64,000 nt of DNA from Methylobacterium crusticola (GTDB lineage Bacteria; Pseudomonadota; Alphaproteobacteria; Rhizobiales; Beijerinckiaceae), in contig NZ_QOWC01000012.1 in assembly GCF_003574465.1 (NCBI RefSeq), positions 1-64,000 on the forward strand, given 5' to 3'. Shown in pieces: positions 42,392 to 51,220 of the stretch (its first letter is position 1; every line of letters starts with the position of its first letter). A program made the position numbers and the translations under genes. Below the pieces are notes generated by a model. It was not told where the DNA came from, did no database searches, and saw nothing but the letters and a program-made list of their open reading frames with translations.

Positions 42392-43342
42392 ATGGTCCCC
42401 TTCCTCGATCTGGTCGAGCCGGCGACGGCGGCCACCTTCTCGGAGGCCGCCTACCTGGCGGCCAACCCCGACGTGCACCTCGCGGTGCGCACCGGGCGGC
42501 TGGCCAGCGGGCGGGCGCATTTCGACCGGCACGGCCAGCGCCAGGGCCGCCGGCAGCGGCGGCGCCCCGAGGGGCTCGAGGCCATGATGGCGGCCAAGCT
42601 CGACCGCCTCGCCCCCCACATGCGCGACGACCTGCCCCACAGGCGCATCGGCCCGAAATACGACTACCTCAGCGACGCGCTGCGGGAGCTCGCCGGGGCG
42701 GACGAGACCGCCAACGTCTCGCAGAACGCCTACGACGGCCACGCCGAGGAGCTGATCGCCGCCTACCCGGACGGCCTCGTCCTCGATTGCGGCGCCGGCC
42801 GGCGCGAGCGCTACTACGCCAACGTCGTCAACCTCGAGATCGTCGACTACGACACCACCGACGTGCTCGGCATCGGCGAGGTGCTGCCGTTCCGGGACGC
42901 CAGCTTCGACGCGGTGATCTCGATCGCCGTGCTCGAGCACGTCCGCGATCCCTTCGCGTGCGCCCGGGAGATCGCCCGCGTGCTCAAGCCCGGGGGGCGC
43001 CTCGTCTGCGCGGTGCCGTTCCTGCAGCCGCTCCACGGCTACCCGCACCACTACTACAACATGACCGGGGAGGGGCTGCGCAACCTGTTCGAGCGCCATC
43101 TCGCGGTCGACCACCAGTACGTGCCGGCCTCGCTCCTGCCGATCTGGAGCCTGACCTGGATGGTCCAGAGCTGGGCGGCCGGCCTGCCGCCGGAGGCGCG
43201 CAAGCGCTTCCTGTCCCGGCGGCTGTCCGACTTCGCGGTCGACCCCCTGACGCTCCTCGACCAGCCCTACGTCCGCCAGCTCAGCGACGAGAAGAACCTG
43301 GAGCTCGCGAGCGGCACCTACCTGTTCGCCCACAAGGAGTAG
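42392..43342 (+). CDS. SAM-dependent methyltransferase with N-terminal PDV/HGR.GR motif
   Basis: 316 residues. A class I SAM-binding core: LVLDCGAGRRERYY, IVDYDTTDVLG, LPFRDASFDAVISIAVLEHVRDP and VLKPGGRLVCAVPF. The first 50 residues carry a separate motif, YLAANPDVHLAV...HFDRHGQRQGR, the same repeat type found four times at the start of the giant glycosyltransferase at 47261. Methyltransferases of this sort often modify glycans or small molecules; the acceptor is unknown. The shared motif suggests that both act on or bind the same surface-glycan system (inference). Confidence 0.8.
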   Translation: MVPFLDLVEPATAATFSEAAYLAANPDVHLAVRTGRLASGRAHFDRHGQRQGRRQRRRPEGLEAMMAAKLDRLAPHMRDDLPHRRIGPKYDYLSDALRELAGADETANVSQNAYDGHAEELIAAYPDGLVLDCGAGRRERYYANVVNLEIVDYDTTDVLGIGEVLPFRDASFDAVISIAVLEHVRDPFACAREIARVLKPGGRLVCAVPFLQPLHGYPHHYYNMTGEGLRNLFERHLAVDHQYVPASLLPIWSLTWMVQSWAAGLPPEARKRFLSRRLSDFAVDPLTLLDQPYVRQLSDEKNLELASGTYLFAHKE

Positions 43343-43352
43343 CCCGGGGGCG

Positions 43353-43532
43353 CTACCCGGCGCCGGCCCGCCGCAGGGCCGCGATGGCGAGCCTCGTCGT
43401 CCGCATCGGCGCGCCCATCACGCGGGGCGCCCGGGCCGGGTCTGCCGTCGGGGCGGGCGACGCCGCGACGACCCGCCAGGACAGGCCGAACCGGTCCTCG
43501 AGCCAGCCGCACCGCCCGTGCGGGCCGCTCCC
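43353..43532 (-). pseudogene. Remnant of a PhnB-like VOC-family gene (C-terminal part)
   Basis: On the minus strand the last 55 or so residues of an open frame read CGWLEDRFGLSWRVVAAS...RVMGAPMRTTRLAIAALRRAGAG. The CGWL.DRFG.SW stretch and the ending resemble the C-terminus of PhnB/3-demethylubiquinone-methyltransferase-like proteins of the vicinal oxygen chelate superfamily. The rest of the protein (about 100 residues) is missing: upstream the frame runs antisense into moaC with no family similarity. No start codon or RBS fits. It fills most of the gap between the methyltransferase and moaC. Confidence 0.55.
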
Positions 43533-43613
43533 GGGGGGCGGATCGGGCGGTGGTCTCCGGCGCGCGCCCCGTGCTAAGCGCACGGGCGACCGCCCGACCG
43601 CCCGGAGCCCGGC

Positions 43614-44108
43614 ATGCCGACCCTGACCCACCTCGACGCCGCCGGCGCCGCCAACATGGTCGACGTCACCGACAAGGCGGCGACGGACCGGACCGCCCGG
43701 GCCGAGGGGCAGGTGGTGATGCGGCCCGAGACCCTGCGGCTGATCCGCGAGGGCGACGCCCGCAAGGGCGACGTGCTCGGCACGGCGCGCCTCGCCGGCA
43801 TCATGGCGGCCAAGCGCACCCACGAGCTGATCCCGCTCTGCCACCCGCTGCTCCTGACCAAGGTCCGGGTCGCGTGCGAGCCGGACGAGGCGCTCCCGGG
43901 CATCCGCGTCACCGCGGAGGTGCGCGTCCAGGGCTCCACCGGCGTCGAGATGGAGGCGCTGACCGCCGTCTCGGTGGCCTGCCTGACCGTCTACGACATG
44001 GTCAAGGCCGTCGACCGCGGCATGCGGGTGGAGGGCATCCGGCTCCTGCGCAAGAGCGGCGGGCGCTCCGGCCTGTACGAGGCCTCCCCCGAGGGAGCGG
44101 CCCGGTGA
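43614..44108 (+). CDS. moaC: Cyclic pyranopterin monophosphate synthase
   Basis: 164 residues. Converts the MoaA product into cyclic pyranopterin monophosphate in molybdenum-cofactor synthesis. Signatures: [67 protein letters not shown] and [10 protein letters not shown]. The length is normal. A GGAG box is 7 bases before the ATG. Its stop overlaps the GTG start of moeA. Confidence 0.96.
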   Translation: MPTLTHLDAAGAANMVDVTDKAATDRTARAEGQVVMRPETLRLIREGDARKGDVLGTARLAGIMAAKRTHELIPLCHPLLLTKVRVACEPDEALPGIRVTAEVRVQGSTGVEMEALTAVSVACLTVYDMVKAVDRGMRVEGIRLLRKSGGRSGLYEASPEGAAR

Positions 44109-45328
44109 GCCCGCTCCTGCCGGTCGCCGAGGCGCTCGCCCGCATCCTGGCGGACGCCGCGCCGGTCGAGGCCGAGACCGTCGCCATCGGGGAGGCCGCG
44201 GGCCGGACCCTCGCGGCCGACGTGGCGGCCCTGCGCACGCAGCCCCCCTTCACCACCTCGGCGATGGACGGGTACGCGGTCCGGGCCGACGACGTCGCCC
44301 GGGTGCCGGCCCGCCTGCGGGTGATCGGCACCAGCGCGGCCGGGCACGGCCTGCGCGGGCCGGTCGGGCCGGGCGAGGCGGTGCGGATCTTCACCGGGGC
44401 GCCGATGCCCGAGGGGGCCGACACCGTGGTGATCCAGGAGGACGCCGACACCGAGGCCGACGCCGTCCGGGTGCGCGAGGGCAACCCGCCCGGCCGCCAC
44501 GTCCGGGCGAGCGGGCTCGACTTTCGCGAGGGCGACCTCCTCCTGCGCGCCGGCGAGCGCCTCGACGGCTGGCGCGTGGCGCTCGCCGCCGCCGGCGGGC
44601 ATCCCGACCTGCGCGTCCGGCGCCGCCCGCGGGTCGCCGTGCTCGCGACGGGGGACGAGCTGGTGCGGCCCGGCGAGCCGGCCGCCTGGGACCAGATCGT
44701 GGCCTCGAACGGGCTCGCCCTCGCCGCCATGGCGGTCGAGGCCGGCGCCGAGGCGATCGACCTCGGCATCGCGGGCGACCGCTTCGCCGACCTCGAGGCC
44801 GCCATCGGCCGGGCCCGGGACGCCCGCGCCGACCTCCTGATCACCCTCGGGGGCGCCTCGGTGGGCGATCACGACCTCGTCCAGTCGGCCCTCGCCCGCC
44901 AGGGGCTCGAACTCGGCTTCTGGCGGGTCGCGCTGCGGCCGGGCAAGCCGCTGATGCACGGCCGCCTCGGCCCGATGGCGGTGCTGGGCCTGCCCGGCAA
45001 CCCGGTCTCGTCGGTGGTCTGCGGCCTCGTCTTCGTGCGGCCGCTGATCCGGGCGCTCCTCGGCGACCCCCTGGCGGGGGCCGACCGCACCGAGCCCGCC
45101 CGGCTCGGGTGCGACCTGCCGGCCAACGACGGGCGCCAGGACTACATGCGGGCGCGCCTCGACACCGCGCCCGACCGGCTGCCGGTGGCCCACCCGGCCG
45201 CGCGCCAGGATTCCTCCATGCTCTCCGTCCTGGCCCACGCCGAGGCGCTGCTGATCCGCGCGCCCCACGCCCCGGCCGCCCGCGCGGGCGACCCGTGCCG
45301 CATCCTGCGCCTCGACCGGAGCCTGTGA
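44105..45328 (+). CDS. moeA: Molybdopterin molybdotransferase
   Basis: 407 residues. Inserts molybdate into adenylylated molybdopterin. Signatures: [82 protein letters not shown] and [12 protein letters not shown]. The GTG at 44105 lies within the moaC stop (GTGA), so translation is coupled. The last domain (about residues 335-407) is the normal MoeA domain IV. Confidence 0.95.
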   Translation: MSPLLPVAEALARILADAAPVEAETVAIGEAAGRTLAADVAALRTQPPFTTSAMDGYAVRADDVARVPARLRVIGTSAAGHGLRGPVGPGEAVRIFTGAPMPEGADTVVIQEDADTEADAVRVREGNPPGRHVRASGLDFREGDLLLRAGERLDGWRVALAAAGGHPDLRVRRRPRVAVLATGDELVRPGEPAAWDQIVASNGLALAAMAVEAGAEAIDLGIAGDRFADLEAAIGRARDARADLLITLGGASVGDHDLVQSALARQGLELGFWRVALRPGKPLMHGRLGPMAVLGLPGNPVSSVVCGLVFVRPLIRALLGDPLAGADRTEPARLGCDLPANDGRQDYMRARLDTAPDRLPVAHPAARQDSSMLSVLAHAEALLIRAPHAPAARAGDPCRILRLDRSL

Positions 45329-45335
45329 CGGCCCG

Positions 45336-45605
45336 CTACTCGGGCTCGCGGTCCCCCCGTCCGGAGTTGCGGTCGTAGGCGCTGATCGCGGCGCGGCACT
45401 GGGCCGAGAGCCGGGCGCGGTTGCGCGCGAAGCAGCGCTCGACCTCCGGGCTGTCCGGGTCGGCGCCGGCGCAGAGTTTGAAGTAGTCGCTCGCGCAGTT
45501 CATCTGCAGGCCCGGGTCGTCCCGCTGGGCGAGGACCGGCGTGACCGAGGAGATCGTGAGGAGGGCCGCCAGGGCAGCCGGCACGCGAAGAGACTTCGAA
45601 TCCAA
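45336..45605 (-). CDS. Small secreted cysteine-containing protein
   Basis: About 89 residues. A signal peptide (SKSLRVPAALAALLTISSVTPVLA) ends before QRDDPG. The mature part has four cysteines in a NCASDYFKLCAGADPDSPEVERCFARNRARLSAQC pattern, which resembles the short cysteine-rich repeat proteins of alphaproteobacteria. It is predicted periplasmic; function unknown. The start is uncertain: TTG at 45605, after a GGGGA sequence, keeps the basic residues of the signal peptide. It converges on moeA with seven bases between the stops. Confidence 0.65.
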   Translation of the reverse strand: MDSKSLRVPAALAALLTISSVTPVLAQRDDPGLQMNCASDYFKLCAGADPDSPEVERCFARNRARLSAQCRAAISAYDRNSGRGDREPE

Positions 45606-45975
45606 GGGACGATCCCCGTGAGAGCCTGAGAGCCCTAGGGTAGGTGCCGCTGACCGGCGGGCAAGCGCGGACGGGCCACACTGCGCCGCAACCGACACCG
45701 CGCGCAATGTCACACCCCCGCCGGCCCGTCCGGGGCGCTTGCGCGGGCGCCAAGATATCGCCGGTCCGGACGGCCAAGCTACCCCGGTTCTACTGTCAAG
45801 GTGTCCGACACGATCTGGTGCTGCATTAAGATTGGCTGAATACGTTTTTCAGACGGCATTAAAATCGATGGCTTTATTTCGGCACGCATCGAAGCAGGTG
45901 CGGCCGACGGGCGCGCCGCGGCCCGACACGTGCGGATGTCGGGCCCGGGGCCTCCGGCCGCTCGAGGCGAGTGGC
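45606..45975. other. Regulatory region upstream of nepR-ecfG
   Basis: 370 bp with no convincing gene. A sharp AT-rich patch (about 45780-45890) stands out. It contains GTGTC-C-GACAC at 45801-45811 and a direct repeat, GCATTAAGAT at 45823-45832 and GCATTAAAAT at 45856-45865, starting 33 bp apart (about three helical turns). No GGAAC-type EcfG promoter was found here, so control by another regulator or a housekeeping sigma factor is likely. Confidence 0.5.
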
Positions 45976-46248
45976 ATGCACGACGACCAGACAGGCGCCC
46001 CCGGCGGTTCCGGACGGGCGCGCGGCAGGGCCGGCAACCGGCCCGGAGGCGGCGCGTCCGGTCCCGACCCCGGCATCGACCCGAGGACCCGCCAGCGCAT
46101 CGGCGTCGCCCTGCGGGCGCACTACGCCGGCCTGATGGCGGCGCCGATTCCCGACCGCTTCGCCGCGCTCCTCGCCGCCCTCGAGGCCGCCGAGCCCGCT
46201 TCGGGCGCGGCGCGGCGCGGCCCGCCCGACCAGGAGGATCCCCGATGA
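45976..46248 (+). CDS. nepR: NepR-type anti-sigma factor
   Basis: 90 residues. The C-terminal half IGVALRAHYAGLMAAPIPDRFAALLAALE is the NepR signature, the two-helix segment that wraps the EcfG sigma factor and, under stress, is captured by PhyR. The N-terminal half is disordered, Gly/Arg/Pro-rich. ATG at 45976 follows a GAGGCGAG sequence; a longer in-frame extension to 45739 crosses the AT-rich promoter patch and is unlikely. It overlaps the sigma-factor gene by ATGA. PhyR is not encoded in this window. Confidence 0.88.
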   Translation: MHDDQTGAPGGSGRARGRAGNRPGGGASGPDPGIDPRTRQRIGVALRAHYAGLMAAPIPDRFAALLAALEAAEPASGAARRGPPDQEDPR

Positions 46249-46790
46249 GCCCCGTCGATCCCGAGATGCGGGACCTCCTTCTCGCCGCGATCCCGGCGCT
46301 GCGCGCCTTCGCGTTCTCGCTCACCCGCGACATCGACCGCAGCGACGACCTCGTGCAGGAGACGCTGGTGCGGGCCTGGACGAAGTCCGACAGCTTCGCG
46401 CGCGGCACCAACCTGTACGCCTGGCTGTTCACGATCCTGCGCAACCTGTTCTACTCCGAGCAGCGCAAGCGCCGGCGCGAGGTCGAGGACGCCGACGGCG
46501 TCATGGCCGGGCGCCTGACCGCCCTGCCGGACCAGGAGGCCCGGGTGGAGCTGTCGGCCTTCCAGCGGGCCCTGAGCACCCTGCCGCCGAGCCAGCGCGA
46601 GGCCCTGGTGCTCGTGGGCGCCCAGAACTTCACCTACGAGGAGGCGGCCGAGATCTGCGGCGTGGCGGTCGGCACCATCAAGAGCCGGGTCAGCCGGGCG
46701 CGGGGACGCCTCATCGACGTCCTGGGCATGACCGGTCCCGACGACATCGGCAGCGACGCCGCCACCCGGGCCGCCCTCGGGAATCCGTAA
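46245..46790 (+). CDS. ecfG: EcfG-type ECF sigma factor (general stress response)
   Basis: 181 residues. Region 2: LRAFAFSLTRDIDRSDDLVQETLVRAWTKSDSFARGTNLYAWLFTILRNLFYSEQRKRRRE. Region 4: LSTLPPSQREALVLVGAQNFTYEEAAEICGVAVGTIKSRVSRARGRLIDVL. Together with an adjacent nepR this is the ECF15/EcfG group that directs the general stress response in alphaproteobacteria. AGGAGG precedes the ATG, which lies inside the nepR stop. An EcfG-type promoter sequence occurs only 30 bases after its stop codon, in front of the next gene. More than one EcfG paralogue is common in Methylobacterium, so this may not be the only one. Confidence 0.92.
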   Translation: MSPVDPEMRDLLLAAIPALRAFAFSLTRDIDRSDDLVQETLVRAWTKSDSFARGTNLYAWLFTILRNLFYSEQRKRRREVEDADGVMAGRLTALPDQEARVELSAFQRALSTLPPSQREALVLVGAQNFTYEEAAEICGVAVGTIKSRVSRARGRLIDVLGMTGPDDIGSDAATRAALGNP

Positions 46791-46819
46791 CCACGACGGC
46801 GCCGCGGGAGATCGGACCG

Positions 46820-46844
46820 GGAACAGTTCGGGCACCGCGCCGTT
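46820..46844 (+). promoter_or_regulatory. EcfG-type promoter downstream of ecfG
   Basis: GGAAC at 46820-46824 and CGTT at 46841-46844 are separated by 16 bases, a full match to the EcfG consensus. It points to the small gene at 46927, 82 bases away, whose RBS GAGGAGGG lies in between. Confidence 0.7.
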
Positions 46845-46926
46845 ACCAGCCCCACAGGCGGCCCCGCGTGCCGCAGCGTTGCCCCTGCGCCGGCCGGTGC
46901 CCCCGAGGGAGCCTTGAGGAGGGCTC

Positions 46927-47184
46927 GTGATGCCACGCCCCCACGAAGCCGTCGCGGACGCGATCCGCACCGCCCGCGCGATCGTCGCGCACGAGGGCGC
47001 TGCCCTGGCGGCGGCGGCCCACGGCGCCGACGAGGCCGCCCTCGAGGCCGCGGGCCGCGACCTCGCGAGCCGCATCGCCCAGGCCATCCTGGACGCCGAG
47101 CGCGAGGCGGCCGAGCGCCTGGCCGGCCTGCGCGATGCGGACGCGCCCGCCCTCGCCGGCACGGGGTTCCGGCTGACCGCCTGA
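46927..47184 (+). CDS. Small helical hypothetical protein, candidate EcfG target
   Basis: About 85 residues (GTG at 46927 or ATG at 46930, after GAGGAGGG). It is Ala/Glu/Arg-rich and predicted fully helical (AVADAIRTARAIVAHEGAALAAAAHGADEAALEAAGRDLASRIAQAILDAEREAAERLAGL). No family recognised. The EcfG-type promoter in front of it suggests induction by stress, and its position right after the sigma-factor gene suggests a conserved link. Confidence 0.65.
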   Translation: MMPRPHEAVADAIRTARAIVAHEGAALAAAAHGADEAALEAAGRDLASRIAQAILDAEREAAERLAGLRDADAPALAGTGFRLTA

Positions 47185-47260
47185 CGGTGCCCCCGGGGCG
47201 GGGCGCAACCGAACCGCCGGGGGCGGGGCCGCGCGGGCGGCCGACATCAGATTGACAGAA

Positions 47261-50200
47261 ATGCAAGGCTCATGCAGGCCCCACCGACTGGCGGGGATCG
47301 ACGGCGTGCGGCAAGCTCGGAAGCTCTTCTCGACCCTCCCCAAACGCGTCCGCCAGACCTTTCGCAGGAGGCCGCCGGCCGCGCGGGCAATCCCGCCGGA
47401 TTTCGATCCCGACTTCTACGCGCGCCTCTACCCCGACGTGCGCGACCTGGCCGGGCCGGGCGCCTGGTTCACGCATTACGAGCGCCACGGGCGGCAGGAG
47501 GGCCGGTTTCCGAACCCGGCCGCCTACATGGCGGACCTCACCGCCACGTTCGGACCCCTGCCGGACGATTTCGCTCCCGCGACCTACCGCTGGCTGCACC
47601 CGGAGCTCTCCGCGATCCTGGTCGAGGACTGGGAGATCAGCGCCCACTACCTGAAGCACGGCCGCGCCGAGCGCCGGGCCTACCGGGCCGGGACGGACGA
47701 CCTCTCGGCCGCGTTCCGCGACCTCCTGAACGCCGAGGCGCGGCTGGCGGACCCGGACGCCCTGCCGGCAGCGCCCGAGGACGCCTTCGAGCGCTTCCTG
47801 CGCGCCCACGGCCTCGACCGCGGCCCCTGGCTGACGCGGTTCAACCTCGCGCAATTCCACCAGCTCAACGCCGACTGGATCGGGACGCCTCCCGCCAGCA
47901 CCGCCGCCGGCATCCGGCTGTTCGTGGAATCCGGGATCGACCGCCTCGCGCCGCTGGGCGGCGACCTGGCGTTCGATCCCGCCTTCTACCGCGCCACCTA
48001 CCCGGTCGACCCGGACCTCTGCGACGCCGACCTCTACCGCGACTGGCTCGCCGCCGGATGCCGCCGCGGGCGGGCGCCCAACGAGGCCGCGGCGGTGTTC
48101 GAGGCCATCGGCGCCCGGGCGTTTCCCGCCTGCTTCGATGCCGACGCCTACCGGCGGGCCGTCCCGAAGGCGCTGCACCTCGACAAGCCGGGGCGGATCC
48201 ACGCCCTGGAGCATTGGCGCGACATCGGGTTCGCGGCCGGCATCCGGGCGGGTGTCGCCGGCCCGGGCGTCGCCGACCTCTACGCGGCCCTCGCCCTCCG
48301 GATGCTGCACCAGAGCCATTTCAGGCTCGCCCGGGAGGCCTTCGACGAGGCCCTGCGCCTCGGGGGAGCGACCGCCGCGCGCCTGCACGGCCGCGGCGAT
48401 GCCCTGAGGGCGCTCGGCGAGGCCGCCGCCACGGCCGACTTCCGGGCCGCCGCGGCGCTGCCCGAGGCCGGGGTGTGGAGCCACATCCACGCGGCCGACG
48501 GCCTGTTCGAGGCCGGGGACCTCGCGGGCGCCCTCGCGCAGGTCAGGGCCTCGAGCCCGCTCTTCGTGCGCAGTGCCCAGTGGCGCGCGGCGGCCGCCGG
48601 CATCCTGCGGCGCGCCTTCGAGGCGCGCTGCGAGGCCGCCCGGGCGGCCTACCGGGTCGGCGAGCGCGCGCAGGCCGACGCGATCATGGCCGGCGCCCTC
48701 CGGTCCTTCGTGGAGGACTGGCCCCTCGCCGAGCCGCTGCCGGCGCCGCTGCCCCCGGCGGACCGCTCCACCTTGGTGATGCTCGCCAACGTCGACCTGC
48801 CGCAATGCGTGCATTACCGGGTCGAGCAGCGCCGCCGGCAGCTGGAGCACGGCGGCTGGTCCGTGCGGGTGTTCGGGCAGGGCGAGGTCGAGGGGTTCCG
48901 CCAGGCGCTGCCGGGCGCGGGCGCGGCGATCTTCTACCGGGTGCCGGCCTTCCCCGACATCGCGGCCGCCATCCTGGCGGCGCGGGCGCTCGGCCTGCCC
49001 ACCTTCTACGACATCGACGACCTGATCTTCGATCCCTCGGCCTACCCCGACCCGTTCGCGAGCTTCGAGGGCCAGATCTCGCGCGACGAGTATGTCGGCC
49101 TCGAGTTCGGCGTGCCGCTGTTCCGGTTCGCCATGTCGCTCTGCGACGAGGGAATGGCCTCGACGCCGGCCCTGGCGGAGGCCGTGGGGCCGCTGGTGCG
49201 GCGCGAGGTCTGCCACGTCGTCCGCAACGCCCTCGACCAGCGCAACGACCGCTTCCTCGCCCGTCCGCTGCCGGAGGCCGGGGCGCCGGAGGGTCCGGTC
49301 ACGATCTTCTACGGCTCGGGCACGAAGGCCCACAACCAGGACTTCTCCGAGCTCGCCGGGCCGGCCCTCGTCGCCACCCTGCGGCGCCACCCCGCGGCCC
49401 GGCTCGTCATCGCCGGGCACCTCACGCTCGGCCCGGCCTTCGCGCCGTTCGAGGACCGGATCCGGCGCCTCGGCTTCACGGCGGATGTCGGGGAGTACTG
49501 GGAGATCCTGTCGGGCGTCGACATCAACCTCGCGGTGCTGCTGCCGGGGCCGGTCGCGGACGCCAAGAGCGAGATCAAGTGGCTCGAGGCCGCGACCTGC
49601 GGCGTGCCCTCGGTGGTGAGCCGCACCCGCACCTACCGGGAGATCCTCGCCGACGGCGAGGACGTCCTCCTGGCGGACACGCCGGAGGAGTGGGCCGGCG
49701 CGCTCGAGCGCCTCGTCGCCGATCCGGCCCTGCGCCGGCGCATCGGGGCGGCGGCGCGGCGCAAGGCGCTGGCCGCCTACACGCTCGACGCCGCCGCCGC
49801 GACCCTGGCGGCCTTCCTGCCGCCGCCGGATGGGCTGGCGCCGGCGGATGCGCCGCCGGGAGTCCTGGCGCCGGGGGTCCTGCCGCCGGCGGCCCGCGCG
49901 TCCGGGCGCGAGGCGTCGCCCGGCCTCCCGGCCGCCCGTCGCCCGGGCAAGCCGCGCCTCCTCATCGTCAACGTGTTCTTCCCGCCCCAGACCATCGGCG
50001 GCGCGACGCGGGTGGTGCGCGACAACCTCGACACCCTGATCGCCCTGGCGGGCGGGCGCTACGACGTCGCAGTGGTGGCGAGCGACGACGGCGCGCAGCC
50101 CGTGGGCCGCGTCCGCGTCGACGCCTATGGGGACGTGCCGGTCCTGCGGATCGCGACCCCGATGGAGCGCGACATGGACTGGCGCCCGTTCAACCCGGAG

Positions 50201-51178
50201 ATCGGCGAGATCTTCGGCACCCTCCTCGACCGGCTCCGCCCGGACCTGATCCATTTCCACTGCGTGCAGCGCCTCACCGCCTCGACCGTCGAGGCCGCCA
50301 GGGCGCGCCGGATCCCGTACTTCGTCACCCTTCACGACGGCTGGTGGATCTCCGACCACCAGTTCCTGATCGACCGCAGCGGCCGGCCGGTCCGTCCCGG
50401 CACCGACTGGCTGGCGAGCGAGCCCGACCCGGTCCGCGGGCAGGCCACCGCCATCGTGCGCCGCCGCCGGCTCGGCCAGGCGCTGCGGGGCGCCGAGGCC
50501 CTGCTGGCGGTGTCCGAGACCTTCGCGCAGGTCTACCGCGAGGCCGGCTTCCCGGCCACGCGGGCGGTGCCGAACGGCCTGCCGGCGCTGGCGCCGGTGC
50601 CGCGCCGGCCCGCCGCGACGCACCGCGTCCGGCTCGGCCACGTCGGCGGCCGCGAGGCCCACAAGGGCGCGCCGCTGATCGAAGCGGTGCTGCGCACGAC
50701 CTCGTTCGAGAACCTGAGCTTCACCCTCGTCGACCTCGCGGTCGAGCGCGGCTACGCCCACGCGGAGACCTGGGGCACCACCCCGGTGCGCATCGTCGGG
50801 CCGGTGCCGCAGGGCGAGGTCGCCTCCCTGTACGCGGATCTCGACGTGCTGCTCGTGCCCTCCCTGTGGCCGGAGAGCTTCGGGCTCGTCGCCCGCGAGG
50901 CCAGGGCGCTCGGCCTGTGGGTGGTGGCGAGCGACCGGGGCGCCATCGGGGAGGACATCGAGCCGGGCGTCGACGGCTTCGTGGTGGACGTCGCGAACCC
51001 GGACGGCCTGCGCGCGGCGCTCCAGGCGATCGACCGCGATCCGGCCCGCTACCGGGAGCGGCCGGCCTCCACCCGCCCGATCCGCACGGCCGCCGAGCAG
51101 GGCGCCGACCTGCTGCGGCTCTACGAGGCGAGGCTCGGGCCGGGCGGCGCGCCCGCGCTCGCGCGGGCCGCCGAATGA
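47261..51178 (+). CDS. Giant bifunctional glycosyltransferase with N-terminal PDV/HGR.GR repeats
   Basis: About 1305 residues. Residues 45-330 contain four diverged copies of a 40-residue motif (FDPDFYARLYPDVRDL...HYERHGRQEGRFPN; FAPATYRWLHPEL...YLKHGRAERRAY; FDPAFYRATYPVDPDL; FDADAYRRAVP). A helical TPR-like part follows (about 340-480). The first glycosyltransferase domain (about 500-850) has TFYDIDDLIFDP, YGSGTKAHNQDF and EIKWLEAATCGVPSVVS. After a Pro/Ala linker (about 855-900), a second GT4 domain (905-1290) has VNVFFPPQTIGGATRVV, HFHCVQRLT, LGHVGGREAHKG and the E-x7-E motif ESFGLVARE. Probably makes a two-sugar step in a surface glycan. The start is unsure: ATG 47261, TTG 47252 or GTG 47306. 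Confidence 0.85.
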   Translation: MQGSCRPHRLAGIDGVRQARKLFSTLPKRVRQTFRRRPPAARAIPPDFDPDFYARLYPDVRDLAGPGAWFTHYERHGRQEGRFPNPAAYMADLTATFGPLPDDFAPATYRWLHPELSAILVEDWEISAHYLKHGRAERRAYRAGTDDLSAAFRDLLNAEARLADPDALPAAPEDAFERFLRAHGLDRGPWLTRFNLAQFHQLNADWIGTPPASTAAGIRLFVESGIDRLAPLGGDLAFDPAFYRATYPVDPDLCDADLYRDWLAAGCRRGRAPNEAAAVFEAIGARAFPACFDADAYRRAVPKALHLDKPGRIHALEHWRDIGFAAGIRAGVAGPGVADLYAALALRMLHQSHFRLAREAFDEALRLGGATAARLHGRGDALRALGEAAATADFRAAAALPEAGVWSHIHAADGLFEAGDLAGALAQVRASSPLFVRSAQWRAAAAGILRRAFEARCEAARAAYRVGERAQADAIMAGALRSFVEDWPLAEPLPAPLPPADRSTLVMLANVDLPQCVHYRVEQRRRQLEHGGWSVRVFGQGEVEGFRQALPGAGAAIFYRVPAFPDIAAAILAARALGLPTFYDIDDLIFDPSAYPDPFASFEGQISRDEYVGLEFGVPLFRFAMSLCDEGMASTPALAEAVGPLVRREVCHVVRNALDQRNDRFLARPLPEAGAPEGPVTIFYGSGTKAHNQDFSELAGPALVATLRRHPAARLVIAGHLTLGPAFAPFEDRIRRLGFTADVGEYWEILSGVDINLAVLLPGPVADAKSEIKWLEAATCGVPSVVSRTRTYREILADGEDVLLADTPEEWAGALERLVADPALRRRIGAAARRKALAAYTLDAAAATLAAFLPPPDGLAPADAPPGVLAPGVLPPAARASGREASPGLPAARRPGKPRLLIVNVFFPPQTIGGATRVVRDNLDTLIALAGGRYDVAVVASDDGAQPVGRVRVDAYGDVPVLRIATPMERDMDWRPFNPEIGEIFGTLLDRLRPDLIHFHCVQRLTASTVEAARARRIPYFVTLHDGWWISDHQFLIDRSGRPVRPGTDWLASEPDPVRGQATAIVRRRRLGQALRGAEALLAVSETFAQVYREAGFPATRAVPNGLPALAPVPRRPAATHRVRLGHVGGREAHKGAPLIEAVLRTTSFENLSFTLVDLAVERGYAHAETWGTTPVRIVGPVPQGEVASLYADLDVLLVPSLWPESFGLVAREARALGLWVVASDRGAIGEDIEPGVDGFVVDVANPDGLRAALQAIDRDPARYRERPASTRPIRTAAEQGADLLRLYEARLGPGGAPALARAAE

Positions 51179-51220
51179 GCCGGGCCCGAGGCGGCCGCGG
51201 CCGCCCGCGGCTCCCGCGCT

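Noticed and set aside
45739-45975. N-terminal extension of NepR
   Set aside because: The frame is open, but it passes through the AT-rich promoter patch with non-conserved translation, and a good start with RBS exists at 45976.
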